Source: Sulfobacillus sp. (GTDB lineage Bacteria; Bacillota; Sulfobacillia; Sulfobacillales; Sulfobacillaceae). From it: a DNA stretch of 48,342 bases. The stretch covers positions 1-48,342 of the forward strand of contig DAIDDL010000016.1 of NCBI GenBank assembly GCA_027309085.1. Direction: 5' to 3'. Positions 16,202 through 25,932 of the stretch are shown piece by piece. Every line of letters begins with the position of its first letter. Position 1 is the first letter of the stretch. The notes beneath the pieces are model-generated. The model did no database searches, was not told the origin of the DNA, and was given only the letters and a program-made list of their open reading frames with translations. Position numbers and translations under genes: made by a program.

Positions 16202-17610
16202 CACAGGTGGCAGTGGTAGGCGCAGGGCTGACTGGGTTGGCTGCGGCCTATTATCTCGAACAGCAGCACGCGGATGTGCACATCGATCTCTATGACGCGC
16301 AAGATCGCGCAGGCGGGTGGATCCGCACGGACACCACACACAACCTGGTCATCGAAGGCGGCCCCGACTCGTTTTTGGCAACCAAACCAGATTTAGTCGA
16401 GCTATGCGAGGCCGTGGGGCTGGGGACGCAGCTGATGGGGACGAACTCCCGCGTCAGGGGGGCTTATATTTACTGGCATAATCATTTCTACCCAATTCCC
16501 GATGGCATTCAGACGGGCGTCCCCACCAAGGCTAAGCCGGTCCTGGCCAGTCCTTTGCTGTCCGTGGCAGGCAAAGTGGCCCTCACCAAGGATTTTCTCC
16601 TGGCCCGGGGTCCGGCTGCTGACCAGTCGGTCGGGCACTTTCTCCGGCGCCGGTTTGGCAATGAGATTGTGGACCGGCTGGCAGCCCCCATGCTCTCCGG
16701 GATATTTGCCGGGGACATCGACCAGATGAGCCTTCAGGCGACTTTCCCGCACCTGCTGGCCGCGGAGCAGCAATCCCGTTCCGTCTACCTAGGGTCAAAA
16801 CACCGGAAGGCCCCGCCTCCCAGCCCCTATGTGCAGCGGTACCACAGTATTTTTCTCACATTGAACCGGGGGCTTGAAGGCGTCACCAAAGCGGTGGCGG
16901 GCAGCTTGCGCCAGACCGCGCTCCACCTGGGAGTTCCGGTCAAGGCGGTTGATCCTGCCCCCGGCCACCGCTGGACCGTGCAGTCCGCTGAAGGTTCGCG
17001 TGTGTATGATGCGGTGGTGATGACGACCCCGGCCGGGGTGACCGCATCGGTCCTGCCGTTCATCCCGCCGCAGGCCACAGAGATCCTGACGGGGATACCC
17101 TACGCCAACCTCGCGGTGATCGGGGCTGCCTACCGGTCAGAAGATGTGCCCATAAAGACGGACAAGACGGGGTTTTTGGTGCCCCAGCAGGCGGGGCTGC
17201 GCATGACGGCGGTGACGTGGGTGTCATCCAAGTGGCACTATCCGCATGTGGACCCGCTGTTTGTGCTACGGGCATTCTACGGCCGGGCGACGGAAGATAT
17301 CTTAACGCTGGACGATGCAGAGATTCTGAGCCTCTACGACACAGAAATCCGCCGCACTATGGGAATCTCCAAACCTGCAGAGTACCGGACGGTGTTCCGC
17401 ATTCCTCAGGGCATGCCGCAATATCTTGTGGGCCACCTTGAGCGGATGGAGCGGCTGCACCGCGAACTGGAGCCCTGGCCGAGTCTGTTTGTGTTGGGGG
17501 CCTTTGAGGGCGGAGTCGGAATGCCTGACCGCGTGCGCCAGGCAAAAGTGATGGCTGAGCAGTTTGGACAGCGTATGGGTCTTGCGTCGAGGGCAGCTGG
17601 GCCTTCCTGA
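16198..17610 (+). CDS. hemY: Coproporphyrinogen/protoporphyrinogen oxidase (FAD)
   Basis: From ATG 16198 the protein is about 470 residues. It begins with the FAD-binding motif VAVVGAGLTGLAAAYYLEQ and an E/D-ending second strand. GGWIRTDTTHNLVIEGGPDSFLATKPDLVELCEAVGLG follows (quoted by its blocks GGWIRT, IEGGPDSF and ELCEAVGLG). The C-terminal FAD segment is FVLGAFEGGVGMPDRVRQ. In Firmicutes this enzyme (CgoX) oxidises coproporphyrinogen III to coproporphyrin III using oxygen. The start overlapping the hemH stop is chosen over GTG 16189 because GGGGTGG lies at a proper distance. Confidence 0.93.
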   Translation: MTQVAVVGAGLTGLAAAYYLEQQHADVHIDLYDAQDRAGGWIRTDTTHNLVIEGGPDSFLATKPDLVELCEAVGLGTQLMGTNSRVRGAYIYWHNHFYPIPDGIQTGVPTKAKPVLASPLLSVAGKVALTKDFLLARGPAADQSVGHFLRRRFGNEIVDRLAAPMLSGIFAGDIDQMSLQATFPHLLAAEQQSRSVYLGSKHRKAPPPSPYVQRYHSIFLTLNRGLEGVTKAVAGSLRQTALHLGVPVKAVDPAPGHRWTVQSAEGSRVYDAVVMTTPAGVTASVLPFIPPQATEILTGIPYANLAVIGAAYRSEDVPIKTDKTGFLVPQQAGLRMTAVTWVSSKWHYPHVDPLFVLRAFYGRATEDILTLDDAEILSLYDTEIRRTMGISKPAEYRTVFRIPQGMPQYLVGHLERMERLHRELEPWPSLFVLGAFEGGVGMPDRVRQAKVMAEQFGQRMGLASRAAGPS

Positions 17611-17658
17611 GCCGCCCCGGTTTCTTTGTGGAATCTCCCGGAGAAAGGGTGTGCAGAG

Positions 17659-17868
17659 ATGAGGGTTGTCCTGAATGGGCAGCGGTTGGCCACCAGCGCG
17701 CCGACGGTCAGAAGCCTGCTGCAGGCCGTGGGATTTGACCCCCGGACTGTGCTGGTCTTAGTGCAAGGAGAGATTCTGCCTCAAGCCGAGGTGGCCGGCA
17801 CGGTTTTGGCAGACGGCGATGCGGTGGAAGTGGTGGGGTTTGACGGCCAGTGCCTGGCTCTCCCTTGA
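17659..17868 (+). CDS. ThiS/MoaD-like small sulfur-carrier-fold protein lacking the diglycine tail
   Basis: The 69-residue product (ATG 17659, AAAGGGTG upstream) has the ThiS-like beta-grasp pattern: MRVVLNGQRL, then TVRSLLQAVGFDP, LVLVQGEILPQAEV, and VLADGDAVEVVGFDG. True carriers end in GG for adenylation; this one ends GFDGQCLALP, so the terminal diglycine is absent. It follows hemY after a short gap and precedes a strong hairpin. It may be a non-carrier ubiquitin-like protein, or a member processed after GFDG. Function is unknown. Confidence 0.68.
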   Translation: MRVVLNGQRLATSAPTVRSLLQAVGFDPRTVLVLVQGEILPQAEVAGTVLADGDAVEVVGFDGQCLALP

Positions 17869-17893
17869 CCGAAAAGCCCTGGGCGGCTAAGGC

Positions 17894-17933
17894 GAAGATC
17901 TGGGAGCATAAAAGAGAGTGCTCCCAGATCTTC
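17894..17933. terminator. Hairpin between convergent genes
   Basis: A 15-bp perfect stem (17894-17908 with 17919-17933; arm GAAGATCTGGGAGCA) has a 10-nt A-rich loop. The T-run is weak, but its place between convergent genes supports a two-way terminator. Confidence 0.75.
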
Positions 17934-17945
17934 CTGCCGCATCCG

Positions 17946-19530
17946 TCAGGGTGCAGGAGTCCAGGATTGGCGCAGGTCGCGCTTGAGAATTTTCCCGCTG
18001 GGATTTTTGGGCAATTCATCCCGGATCAAAATGTCTTTGGGGATTTTGTAAGGCGCCAGATGCTGCCGGCATAATGCGAGCCACTCGCCGGTATCGGGGA
18101 CGGCACCCGCTTTGGGAACCACGACAGCGACCACACGCTCCACCCAGTAGGGGTCAGGCACCCCAAAGACTGCGACTTCGGCAATGTCTGGGGCGAGATA
18201 GAGCACTTCCTCGACTTCCCGGCTCGACACATTTTCCCCGCCCGTCTTGATCATGTCCTTTTTGCGGTCAATGACGGTCAAATACCCGTCCTCATCCAGC
18301 ACCCCTAAATCTCCGCTATGGAACCAGCCGCCTGCAAAGGCTGCTGCAGTCTTCTCCGGGTCCCGGTAATATCCCTGCATGGCGTGAGGGGTTCTGTGGC
18401 AGATTTCCCCGATCTGACCGGGTCCCAGGCGTTCGTTGGCTTCATTCAGCACAACAGTTTCGACGTTCAGCCCGGCCTTGCCGCAAGACCCCAGTTTGGA
18501 CAACTGCTCGGATGGGCCCAGCACCGTGGCTAGGGGAGCTACTTCAGTTTGCCCGTAAAAGTTCCAAAAACGCGTGTGCGGCAGCCGCCTCTGCAGTTCC
18601 TGCAAGACTTCCCGGGGCATAATGGCCGCGCCGTAGTGGCCCTTGGTCAGGGATGACAGGTCCGCAGCCTCAAATTGTGCGGAGCGCAGCAAGCTAATCC
18701 AGACCGTAGGCGGGGCAAAGAATTCTGTCACGCGCTCCGTCTCGATGAGATCCAGAATGCTGTTTGCCTTAGGCGCAGACAAGATGACATGGGTGGCGCC
18801 CAGGTACACGTATGGCCCCAGAAACACGTGCTGCTGGGCACTGTGGTAAAAAGGGAGGGCAATGCAGTACGGTGTCGTCGGGAGAAAACCCGCCATCTAC
18901 GATGGCGCTGACATATTCGCTGATGAGACTTTCATGGGTCAGCAGAACCCCTTTAGGGCGCGACTCTGTGCCAGACGTATAGAGAATCTGGGCGACATCC
19001 TGTGAGCCGGCGTATTCCTCCTCTTCCTTTTCTGCGGGCATGGAAGTGTCTGGGGCACGATGGATGCTGCGCCACTCCCCCATATCTGAGGCACAATCCA
19101 TGAGCAGCGTCAGGCGCGGCGCCTGTTCCGCTTGAGGGTCCGCGAGTAAGTGCAGAGCCTCGCTAACTGTCCCGAGAAATTCCGGGGTGCAGACAACGGC
19201 GCGGACGGTGGCGTGATCGAGAATATAGGCGGTTTCACCTGCTGACAGCATGAAGTTGATGGGGACCAGCACAAGGCCAAGACGGGCGGCTGCGAAAATG
19301 AGGGTGGCGTAGTCCTGGGAATTGCGCCCGTAAACTCCCACGTGGTCCCCGCGGCGCAAGCCGAGAGAATGCAGGCGGCGTGCCACTGCGAGCACTTCCG
19401 CTTCCCATTCTTGGTAGGTCAGGCGAGATTCTTGGTAAATGACGGCCAGTTTGTCAGGGAAGCGGGCGGCGGAGCGGTGCAGCAAATCGTACAGGGTTTG
19501 GCGGTGAATCGCGTCGGTCAATGAATCCAC
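17946..19530 (-). pseudogene. Acyl-CoA synthetase (AMP-forming), single-base frameshift
   Basis: Two overlapping minus-strand frames (18769-19530 and 17946-18896) together make one ANL-family ligase of about 525 residues. The first part carries ILYTSGTESRPKGVLLTHES (ATP/AMP loop). The second carries NFYGQTEVAPL, HSGDLGVLDEDGYL, DRKKDMIKTGGENVSSREVE and the catalytic-Lys segment NPSGKILKRDL. The frames meet at about 18855-18863, where reading HC-LPFYHSAQQH requires removing one C from a C-rich stretch. The enzyme would activate a fatty or aromatic acid to its CoA thioester. The rest of the protein is intact, so this is either a very recent mutation or a sequencing error. GTG 19530 follows AAAGGA closely. 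Confidence 0.82.
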
Positions 19531-19664
19531 TTCCTTTCAACTGTTCGGGGCTGTCTTGAAACTTGGCCGGAGAAGAGGCTGAAGCCAGGTGGCCGCGGGA
19601 CTCATCAAAATGTTGCGTCAACTTCGCGAATCGTGTGTCTTTCACTGCAGCAACCGGTGGGGGC

Positions 19665-19693
19665 GCAGGGAGCATCTATGCATTGCTCCCTGC
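19665..19693. terminator. Short hairpin after the S9 peptidase gene
   Basis: GCAGGGAGCA at 19665-19674 pairs with TGCTCCCTGC at 19684-19693, a perfect 10-bp stem with a 9-nt loop just beyond the peptidase stop on the minus strand. No long T-run is present. Confidence 0.6.
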
Positions 19694-19705
19694 TGCCATC
19701 AGAAT

Positions 19706-21628
19706 TTAACTCTCGATCTCGACCGGCTCGACAGGGCTGGCCAGTTCGAATCCCAGAATGCGGCTATAGAAATACAGCTCGGCTTCTGTGGATCTCTGGA
19801 TGTTCTTGGCCTGCCGAAACCCGTGCCCCTCCCCTTCGAAAGCGATATAAGCCACGGGGATATGGTTGTCTTTCATCTTTGCGACCATCATTTCCGCTTG
19901 ATTGGGCAAGACAATTTTGTCCTCCAGTCCCTGAAAGAAGATGACGGGCGCCGTAATCTGTTCAGCATGAAATAAAGGGGAGCGCGCTTCGTAGACCGCT
20001 TGGGCCTCTGGCCAGGGACCCACCAGATTATCCATGTAGCGCGACTCGAACTTGTGGGTCTCGCGCGCCAGCGCCCCGATGTCACTGACTCCGAAATAGC
20101 TGGCGCCGGCCCGGAAGACATCGCGGAAGGTCAGGCACGCCAAGGTGGTGAATCCTCCTGCGCTGCCTCCCCGGATGACCATGCGCTCCGGGTCGACTAA
20201 CCCGCGGTTGGCCAAAAATAGGGCGGCGTTGGTGCAGTCCTCCACATCCACTATGCCCCAGTGGTCTATCAGCCGCCGGCGGTAGTCGCGGCCGTAGCCA
20301 GTGCTGCCCCCATAGTCCACATCGGCGACGGCGATGCCCCGCGTTGTCCAGTACTGAATGCCCAATTTAAACAGCGGGGCGCTGGAACTGGTAGGACCCC
20401 CGTGGCTGATGACCATCAGGGGAGGCTTTTCGTCGGGCGGGCCGGTGACGGAATGGTTTTTAGGAGGATAGAAGGCGGCGTAGGCGGTCTGGCCGCCAGC
20501 GGTGGGGAACTCAACGAGCTCCGGCACGCTGATGTCGTCAGGATCCATGGCGGATATTCCCTGTGAGGATTTGATGATGGACGGCGCTCCCGCCGGCAGG
20601 GGGATTTCCACGAGGGCCTCCGGCTCTGTCCAGGAGCCAGCGATGGCGAACACGGAGTGAGAGGTCGCCACAGGGTTGGCAAGGTAGGTGTAGGGTTCGG
20701 GCAGCTCCTGGAGGGTTCGGGAGGACAGGGTGATGAGTCCCAAGCGCCAAGTGCCATGGAGAAAGTAGGTGGCCGCAATGGTGTCGCGGTCGGCATAGCT
20801 GTATGTGGAGAGTCCGAAAACCCATGCGGGCACGGCGAACTCTGCGGCCATGGGGTAAATGGGCTCGATGCGCCCGCCACTCAGGCGGTAGAGGTTCCAG
20901 TAGCCATCCCGGTCTGATACCCATGTCAAAATTCCGTCAGGGGACCACACGGGTTGGAGCACCGATTCTTCCACAGAACCGCAGATCTTTTGAGGATGTT
21001 CGAAGTGCCCGCGGTGGCCCACTGCCGCTGCCCATAATTCGGTGCCGTCCCACGGCATTTGGGGGTGGTTCCAGGTCAGCCAGGCGACTGAGGAGCCGTC
21101 GGCGCTCACCCGGGGATCGCTGTAAAAGTCATTGCCGCCAACCATCACCACGCCATAGTCGTCACCGTCGGGATTGATGCTGACAATGCTAGTTTCTGCT
21201 TGAATGTCAGAGAGGCGGTGATCTTCCCTTACAGCCAGCAGACGGTTGTGGTGGGAATCAAAAACCATGTCGGCGTACCGTACCGGACCTTCAGCGGTCA
21301 CAGGCACGGGATCTTTCCCGGGATCCTGGCGGTACAGGCGCTGGTCGGAGAAGTTGGTGAAAAAGACTGTGCCGTTGTGGACCAGGTAGCAGCGGCCGCC
21401 ATATTCATGAGCCCGCGTGCGGGCATTGAAGGGCGCGGGGGTTATGTCTTGGAAGCTGCCGTCCGGATTGCGGCGGACAATGATGTTGCGGCCCGCGTCA
21501 GAGGGGCGCGCTTCAATCCAGTACAGAGTGTCTTGGTCGAGCAGCGCCTGGTCGAAATGGATGCTGTCTTTGGTCAGCATAGGCGTGGATACTGGGGACG
21601 GCCAGGATCCGTAAGGCTTCTGTGTCAC
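19706..21628 (-). CDS. S9-family peptidase (prolyl oligopeptidase/acylaminoacyl peptidase-like)
   Basis: From GTG 21628 (ribosome site AAAGGAG, 6 nt upstream) the protein is 640 residues. An upstream in-frame start at 21754 lacks such a site. An N-terminal beta-propeller region with repeated WSPDG/SADG-like blades (VSADGSSVAWLTWN, VWSPDGILTWVSDRDG) precedes a C-terminal alpha/beta hydrolase. That domain has an oxyanion region PLMVISHGGPTSS, nucleophile elbow IRGGSAGGFTTLA, Asp in FQGLEDKIVLP and His in EGEGHGFRQ. It should hydrolyse short peptides or acylated amino-terminal residues in the cytoplasm; no signal peptide is seen. Confidence 0.9.
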   Translation of the reverse strand: MTQKPYGSWPSPVSTPMLTKDSIHFDQALLDQDTLYWIEARPSDAGRNIIVRRNPDGSFQDITPAPFNARTRAHEYGGRCYLVHNGTVFFTNFSDQRLYRQDPGKDPVPVTAEGPVRYADMVFDSHHNRLLAVREDHRLSDIQAETSIVSINPDGDDYGVVMVGGNDFYSDPRVSADGSSVAWLTWNHPQMPWDGTELWAAAVGHRGHFEHPQKICGSVEESVLQPVWSPDGILTWVSDRDGYWNLYRLSGGRIEPIYPMAAEFAVPAWVFGLSTYSYADRDTIAATYFLHGTWRLGLITLSSRTLQELPEPYTYLANPVATSHSVFAIAGSWTEPEALVEIPLPAGAPSIIKSSQGISAMDPDDISVPELVEFPTAGGQTAYAAFYPPKNHSVTGPPDEKPPLMVISHGGPTSSSAPLFKLGIQYWTTRGIAVADVDYGGSTGYGRDYRRRLIDHWGIVDVEDCTNAALFLANRGLVDPERMVIRGGSAGGFTTLACLTFRDVFRAGASYFGVSDIGALARETHKFESRYMDNLVGPWPEAQAVYEARSPLFHAEQITAPVIFFQGLEDKIVLPNQAEMMVAKMKDNHIPVAYIAFEGEGHGFRQAKNIQRSTEAELYFYSRILGFELASPVEPVEIES

Positions 21629-22021
21629 GCGAAATGCTCCTTTCAGGAAAGCGGGTCCCTGTCTTACAGGGCCGCGGGATACCACGTCCAATCTCCGTCT
21701 ATCATAACCGAGTTTGATTGTCTGTGAGGAGGACGCTTCGGGGCGTGGCGTCAAAATTTCTCACTTGCGGTGTGAGAGGGGAAGGCCTCATCCTCATCTC
21801 TTTCACGCGGCTAGTTGCAATCGAGGTGCACCGCCCCGCGTCCGTCGTGAACAAAATTATTGCCGCGATTTGAGGGCCGACGCACCCGGGCCTCCGGCAC
21901 TATGAGAAGGGGCAGAAGATTTGAGGAGCATATCCGTGCGCTTTCACGCATATAGATCAATTCCCGGTGGATTTCGTGGTATATTTCATTTTAAATTGAG
22001 CCAACGTTAGGAACAGGATCT
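21629..22021. other. Intergenic region between divergent genes
   Basis: About 390 bases lie between the peptidase and the MFS gene, both reading outward. The part next to the MFS gene (21940-22010) is more A/T-rich (ATATTTCATTTTAAATTG) and probably carries its promoter. No RNA class or coding frame is recognised. Confidence 0.4.
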
Positions 22022-23242
22022 GTGATGCCCTCATTGAAATGGACTAATGCCCAAGTGTTTCTGGTGACGGAATTTCCTTGGTCTGTCACCGTAGCCTGGA
22101 TGGGATCGTATCTGTCGCTGTTCTTGTTGGACCAGGGGCTTTCCGCCAGGAATCTTGGATGGACTATTGGGGCGGGGGCTTTGATCCAGTTGCTGGGGCT
22201 GGGAATGTCCGGATCCATCACCCGCCGCCTGGGGCGCAAGGGAACCATTATGTCTGGGGACTTTGGCGGGTGGGTCGTGGTGCTCGGGATATGGGCTCTG
22301 TCCCATAATCCGTGGATTCTGGCGCTGGGCATGGTGATGAACCAGGCGTCAGGATACGTGGGCCCCGCATGGAACAGCTTGTTCAGCGAAGATGAGCATT
22401 CCGCCCGCCTGCCGCGTTATTTTCTCACCCTCCAGATTCTGACCATTATGGGAGGGCTCATTCTGCCCCTGACCCGGGGGTTCGTGGTGCAAGACGGCGT
22501 GGCGGCCTCAGGGCACAGCCTGCTGCTGGTGTTCTGGCCCTGTGTTTCGGCAGTGTGGGTCATAAGATGGCTGGCTCTGAGGGAATCTGCGGCGGGACGC
22601 ATGTCGATGGGCCGGACAGAGCGTCTGGCCTGGCGGGAGAGGGCCGCGCATATCCACCAAGGTCTGTCTGGTCCCGGATTTTACCTGGCGGCATTGCGGG
22701 TGCTGAGTACGGTGCCCTTCCTCATTGTCGCGGCTTTTGTGCCCTTGGCGCTTGTCTCGCCGCACGGGCCTCATGTGGCTCCAGGAGACTTGGCGCTGCT
22801 CCCGTTAGGTGCAGTGTCCGGGGTTATTCTGCTGGGAGTAGGGCGGCGCATAGCCAGGCGCTGGACGGCCCTGCACTTTATGGGCATGGGCCTGGCGCTT
22901 GTGGCTGCGGGATTCGCGGTTCTGGCTTGGGCGCCTCAAGGACATGTGATATGGGTCCTGGCGGGCTGGGGATTGATGGTTGCGGGGCAGTCGCAGTTTG
23001 CGAGCAGCCACACGAGCATCTGGATGACATGGCTGCCGGACGTCATCCGTGTGGATGTGCAAGGCTGGATAGGGATGGTCACCGCCGCGGGAGTGGCGGT
23101 ACTGTCGCCCTTGCTGGCAGACCAATTTGTGCGCAACCCGCGGGTGGTCTTCGTGATAATGGCGGTGGTGTTCACCGCAGCCCTTGGACTATGGCGTCCG
23201 CTGCGCAAACTTATGGCGCAAAATGCGCATAACGAACCGTGA
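22022..23242 (+). CDS. Major facilitator superfamily transporter
   Basis: The 406-residue product is highly hydrophobic with about 12 predicted membrane segments. MFS-type loops include SGSITRRLGRKGTIMSGDFGG between helices 2 and 3 (blocks RRLGRKG and GDFGG) and a second related GRRIARRW in the C-terminal half. No substrate can be inferred. The ATG follows AGGATCTGTG, a modest ribosome site. It is followed by a 264-bp gap and an unrelated small membrane gene. Confidence 0.8.
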   Translation: MMPSLKWTNAQVFLVTEFPWSVTVAWMGSYLSLFLLDQGLSARNLGWTIGAGALIQLLGLGMSGSITRRLGRKGTIMSGDFGGWVVVLGIWALSHNPWILALGMVMNQASGYVGPAWNSLFSEDEHSARLPRYFLTLQILTIMGGLILPLTRGFVVQDGVAASGHSLLLVFWPCVSAVWVIRWLALRESAAGRMSMGRTERLAWRERAAHIHQGLSGPGFYLAALRVLSTVPFLIVAAFVPLALVSPHGPHVAPGDLALLPLGAVSGVILLGVGRRIARRWTALHFMGMGLALVAAGFAVLAWAPQGHVIWVLAGWGLMVAGQSQFASSHTSIWMTWLPDVIRVDVQGWIGMVTAAGVAVLSPLLADQFVRNPRVVFVIMAVVFTAALGLWRPLRKLMAQNAHNEP

Positions 23243-23506
23243 CCGGGAAGCCAAGAATCCGGACACAGCCGTTAGTGGTCTGGAGACGGTCCACAGAGAC
23301 TCTGAGTGCCTGTCTAGGCAACCCTCGCTCCCATCCCCACACCGCTGTGGCGTGCAGTGCAAGACGTGGACCTTCCTCCCCCTCCTGCGGTTCAGAAACA
23401 TCACAGGGCCGGGCCCGATAGGGCGTGAAACAAATCGACATGAATGATGAATTACGGTCATAGGTATACCCGAGGACAAAGCACAAGCCTTGAGGGAGGG
23501 GTCCCG

Positions 23507-23779
23507 GTGGACTGGAAAGTGTTGTTTTCAACTTTTGGCTTGATCTTCTTTGCCGAACTCGGGGACAAAACGCAGCTAAGTGTGATGACACTGTCGGCAC
23601 AGTCGGATTCGGCAATGTCCGTATTCATCGGTGCGGCGCTGGCGCTGTCAGTCAGTGCTTTGCTGGGCGTCATCTTTGGCGAAGCCATCACCAAATTGAT
23701 CCCTGTGCAGTATATCCATTTGGGCGCTGGGGCGGCTTTTGTAATTTTGGGGCTGTTGCTGATGACCGGAAAATTGTGA
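23507..23779 (+). CDS. UPF0016/Gdt1-family membrane protein (single domain)
   Basis: GTG 23507, preceded by GAGGGAGGGG, gives a 90-residue protein with about three membrane helices. It carries the family signature FFAELGDKTQLSVMTLSAQ (E-x-G-D-K-T) in the first helix. The family exports Mn2+ or exchanges Ca2+/Mn2+ for protons. Eukaryotic members have two such domains, while short bacterial forms like this one probably act as dimers. I looked for a manganese riboswitch in the 264-bp leader and did not find its conserved blocks. Confidence 0.82.
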   Translation: MDWKVLFSTFGLIFFAELGDKTQLSVMTLSAQSDSAMSVFIGAALALSVSALLGVIFGEAITKLIPVQYIHLGAGAAFVILGLLLMTGKL

Positions 23780-23814
23780 TGGGACTTGAGTGGCACGCAG
23801 CGCCGTAAAGCAAA

Positions 23815-23844
23815 CGCGGCCTCCCTGAGTAGGGGGAGGCCGCG
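23815..23844. terminator. Hairpin terminator between convergent genes
   Basis: CGCGGCCTCCC at 23815-23825 pairs with GGGAGGCCGCG at 23834-23844, an 11-bp stem with an 8-nt loop, between the UPF0016 gene and the convergent membrane protein gene. Confidence 0.75.
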
Positions 23845-23849
23845 GGAGT

Positions 23850-24836
23850 CTATGCCGACAAGGCGGGGGTATCCGCTTGCCGGGTCTGCCGGTGGCGGGT
23901 TGTGGCACTGGAGGAGGACCAGATCATTAAAAAGAGCAGGGGAGCGGCATTGAGGCTGGCTCCGTACGCGGGCCGCAACCCCAATCCCTGACCCAGCCAC
24001 CAGAACGCGAGCAGGTTGATACCCACTACGGCCCAGAAAAGCCCCCCGGAGGGACGACGGATCAGCAGGACCTCGCCCACAGCCATCAAGAGGGAGAGCA
24101 CGAGGTTCACCAGCAAAGTGTGGCCATGGAAGAGTGCTTGCTCCCCGTGTAGGAGAAGGAGCGTCAGGCCCGGCTGAGCTGGGTCAATATAGGGGACCCA
24201 GACCGGTGCCCACGCCGCATAAGCATTGAAATGGACGAATTGCCATACAGTGCCGATGCCCCAGAGGATGGCAAGCCCTCTGAACATGAATTGCGGAACC
24301 TTGCCGTTTTCCCATGATGTTACCGGCATCAACAGAGCTACCGAAGCTGCGAGAGCAAGAAATCCGGCCCCCGGGCTGCCTAGGTCCAAAGACGCGGACG
24401 CGTGGGTCAGGCCTCCCCAGTCTTCTCCTGCCGTCCACAAAAAGAGAGACCACGCCGCGGAAATTCCCAGCGCAATGCGGCCGGTTAAGTTTTCACGTTC
24501 GGTCAACAGCAGTATGCCTAAGATGAGCTGGATTACCACACTCCAAATCGTGTTGGCCATGGCGTGGGCAGACCAGTAGGAGGCTAAGCTCCATAACAGG
24601 GGATGCGGCCGTAACGATTGAGCGGAGACCACAGCCATGGTCGGCCATAACTGCAGAATGGCGCTGAGAGTCCAGAATATCCCCAAGCCATACCACAGCC
24701 GTGTGCGTCCCCGGGGCACCTGAGGCCTTTTAGACCGGCGGACAAAGAGAATAATGACTTTTGCTCCGATGCCAAAGAACAGGAATATGAGTACATCCTC
24801 TAGGCTTTGCTGGTATGTTGTGATGGCACTGAGCAT
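23850..24836 (-). CDS. Hypothetical multi-pass membrane protein, 328 aa
   Basis: ATG 24836 has a strong AAGGAGG 9 nt upstream. The protein has about nine hydrophobic segments (for example VLIFLFFGIGAKVIILFV, VVIQLILGILLL, LVNLVLSLLMAVGEVLLI) and a hydrophilic, Arg/His-rich end (SSSSATTRHRQTRQ). I do not recognise the family. It is the last clearly intact core gene before the accessory island. Confidence 0.75.
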   Translation of the reverse strand: MLSAITTYQQSLEDVLIFLFFGIGAKVIILFVRRSKRPQVPRGRTRLWYGLGIFWTLSAILQLWPTMAVVSAQSLRPHPLLWSLASYWSAHAMANTIWSVVIQLILGILLLTERENLTGRIALGISAAWSLFLWTAGEDWGGLTHASASLDLGSPGAGFLALAASVALLMPVTSWENGKVPQFMFRGLAILWGIGTVWQFVHFNAYAAWAPVWVPYIDPAQPGLTLLLLHGEQALFHGHTLLVNLVLSLLMAVGEVLLIRRPSGGLFWAVVGINLLAFWWLGQGLGLRPAYGASLNAAPLLFLMIWSSSSATTRHRQTRQADTPALSA

Positions 24837-24839
24837 GAA

Positions 24840-25932
24840 AGGCTTTCCCTCCTTATCTTGAGATGTCTGACGGGTCGGTGCAGTGCCTCCGGCCTTAAAT
24901 TAAATCTTAAAAGGCCCGATGGAACATGAACGAATGAGCCTGAAAGCTTGGGTCGAGATCTGAATCCCCTCACGCACGGGGCGTTAGGCTGAGCACTTGG
25001 GTTCAGTGGAGTCCAGCGAAGAAGCGCAAAACCACGGCCAGCAAATGAAAAATTCCATGACATCCAGTCAAACTAGGCAATCATCACTATATCTTCGCAC
25101 TCCTCCAGTATATTCTGGCAGCTGACAAATGCCAAGACCGCGGCCGCGGGTACTACGCGGGCTTTCCTTTCAAACGGCTGTGGCAGGTGCGAAGCGTGTC
25201 CGAACAAGGAGGTAAAAATTATATAGACAAAAACGATCGTTGGAGCGAAGATAAACGTGTGACAGGTTGTCACATGCCTTACTGGAGGTACTCAAGATAA
25301 ACGTATCCCCGCAAGAACGCGGTGGATGACATAAAGCCTCTGACGGCACGCGCCGTATAACAACAGAGGTCTCAGGTTGAGCTAACCCCTTGAGGAGATG
25401 CTGGACTTGAGTGCCCGCGTGGTACGGGATGTTCTGAGCTTCGCCTCCTGAGATACGGGCGACCGCAGTGGGAGCGATGCACACGCCGAGAAGAGTCCCC
25501 GTTCTCAAGGACTCTCCCCTCTCCAGAGGGAGACAAAGGTCAGACGCACGGCGGATGTCCATATTTGATTAGGAAATGTGGCAACTGCTGATACCACCTG
25601 TAGAGTGGCTGGAATCGAGGGACTGTCGGATGTTCAGACGATGCTGATCGAAATTGTCCGCAGTAACCTGATGCCAAAAGCACGGATGCATCACAGATGA
25701 ACGGGCTGAGCACAATATCGTCAGGCTGGAAAGGGTTTTACCTGATGTGGGACGCATATGACTATTTCTTGAGTTCATGTTTTCGACGTTTGAATGTCCC
25801 GATATCTGTCGGGTCGTTCTGCTGCAACTTTTGCGGAACAAAACGAGATTACGGTATAGCAGAGACACCGCGTGTCTGTGCGGCATTGGCCTTGCGAATA
25901 TTCTATGAAGATGTTATCATAATAAAGCTGTT
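24840..25932. other. Non-coding or decayed stretch before tRNA-Arg
   Basis: Nearly 1.1 kb has no convincing gene. 25300-25560 is dense in self-complementary blocks: CCTCTG/CAGAGG enclosing ACGGC-ACGC-GCCGT near 25336-25370, and AGAGTCC/GGACTCT near 25493-25515. It looks like a folded RNA or a transposon end. On the minus strand near 25750-25830 a broken frame reads GHSNVENMNSRNSHMRP, faintly like the C-terminal box of a tyrosine recombinase. Confidence 0.4.

Noticed and set aside
20261-20917. Long plus-strand frames opposite the S9 peptidase gene
   Set aside because: They are antisense shadows of a high-GC gene, without ribosome sites or recognisable protein features.
23243-23506. Possible manganese (yybP-ykoY) riboswitch before the UPF0016 gene
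   Set aside because: The conserved GGGGAGTAGC-type block and its partner loop are absent from the 264-bp leader.
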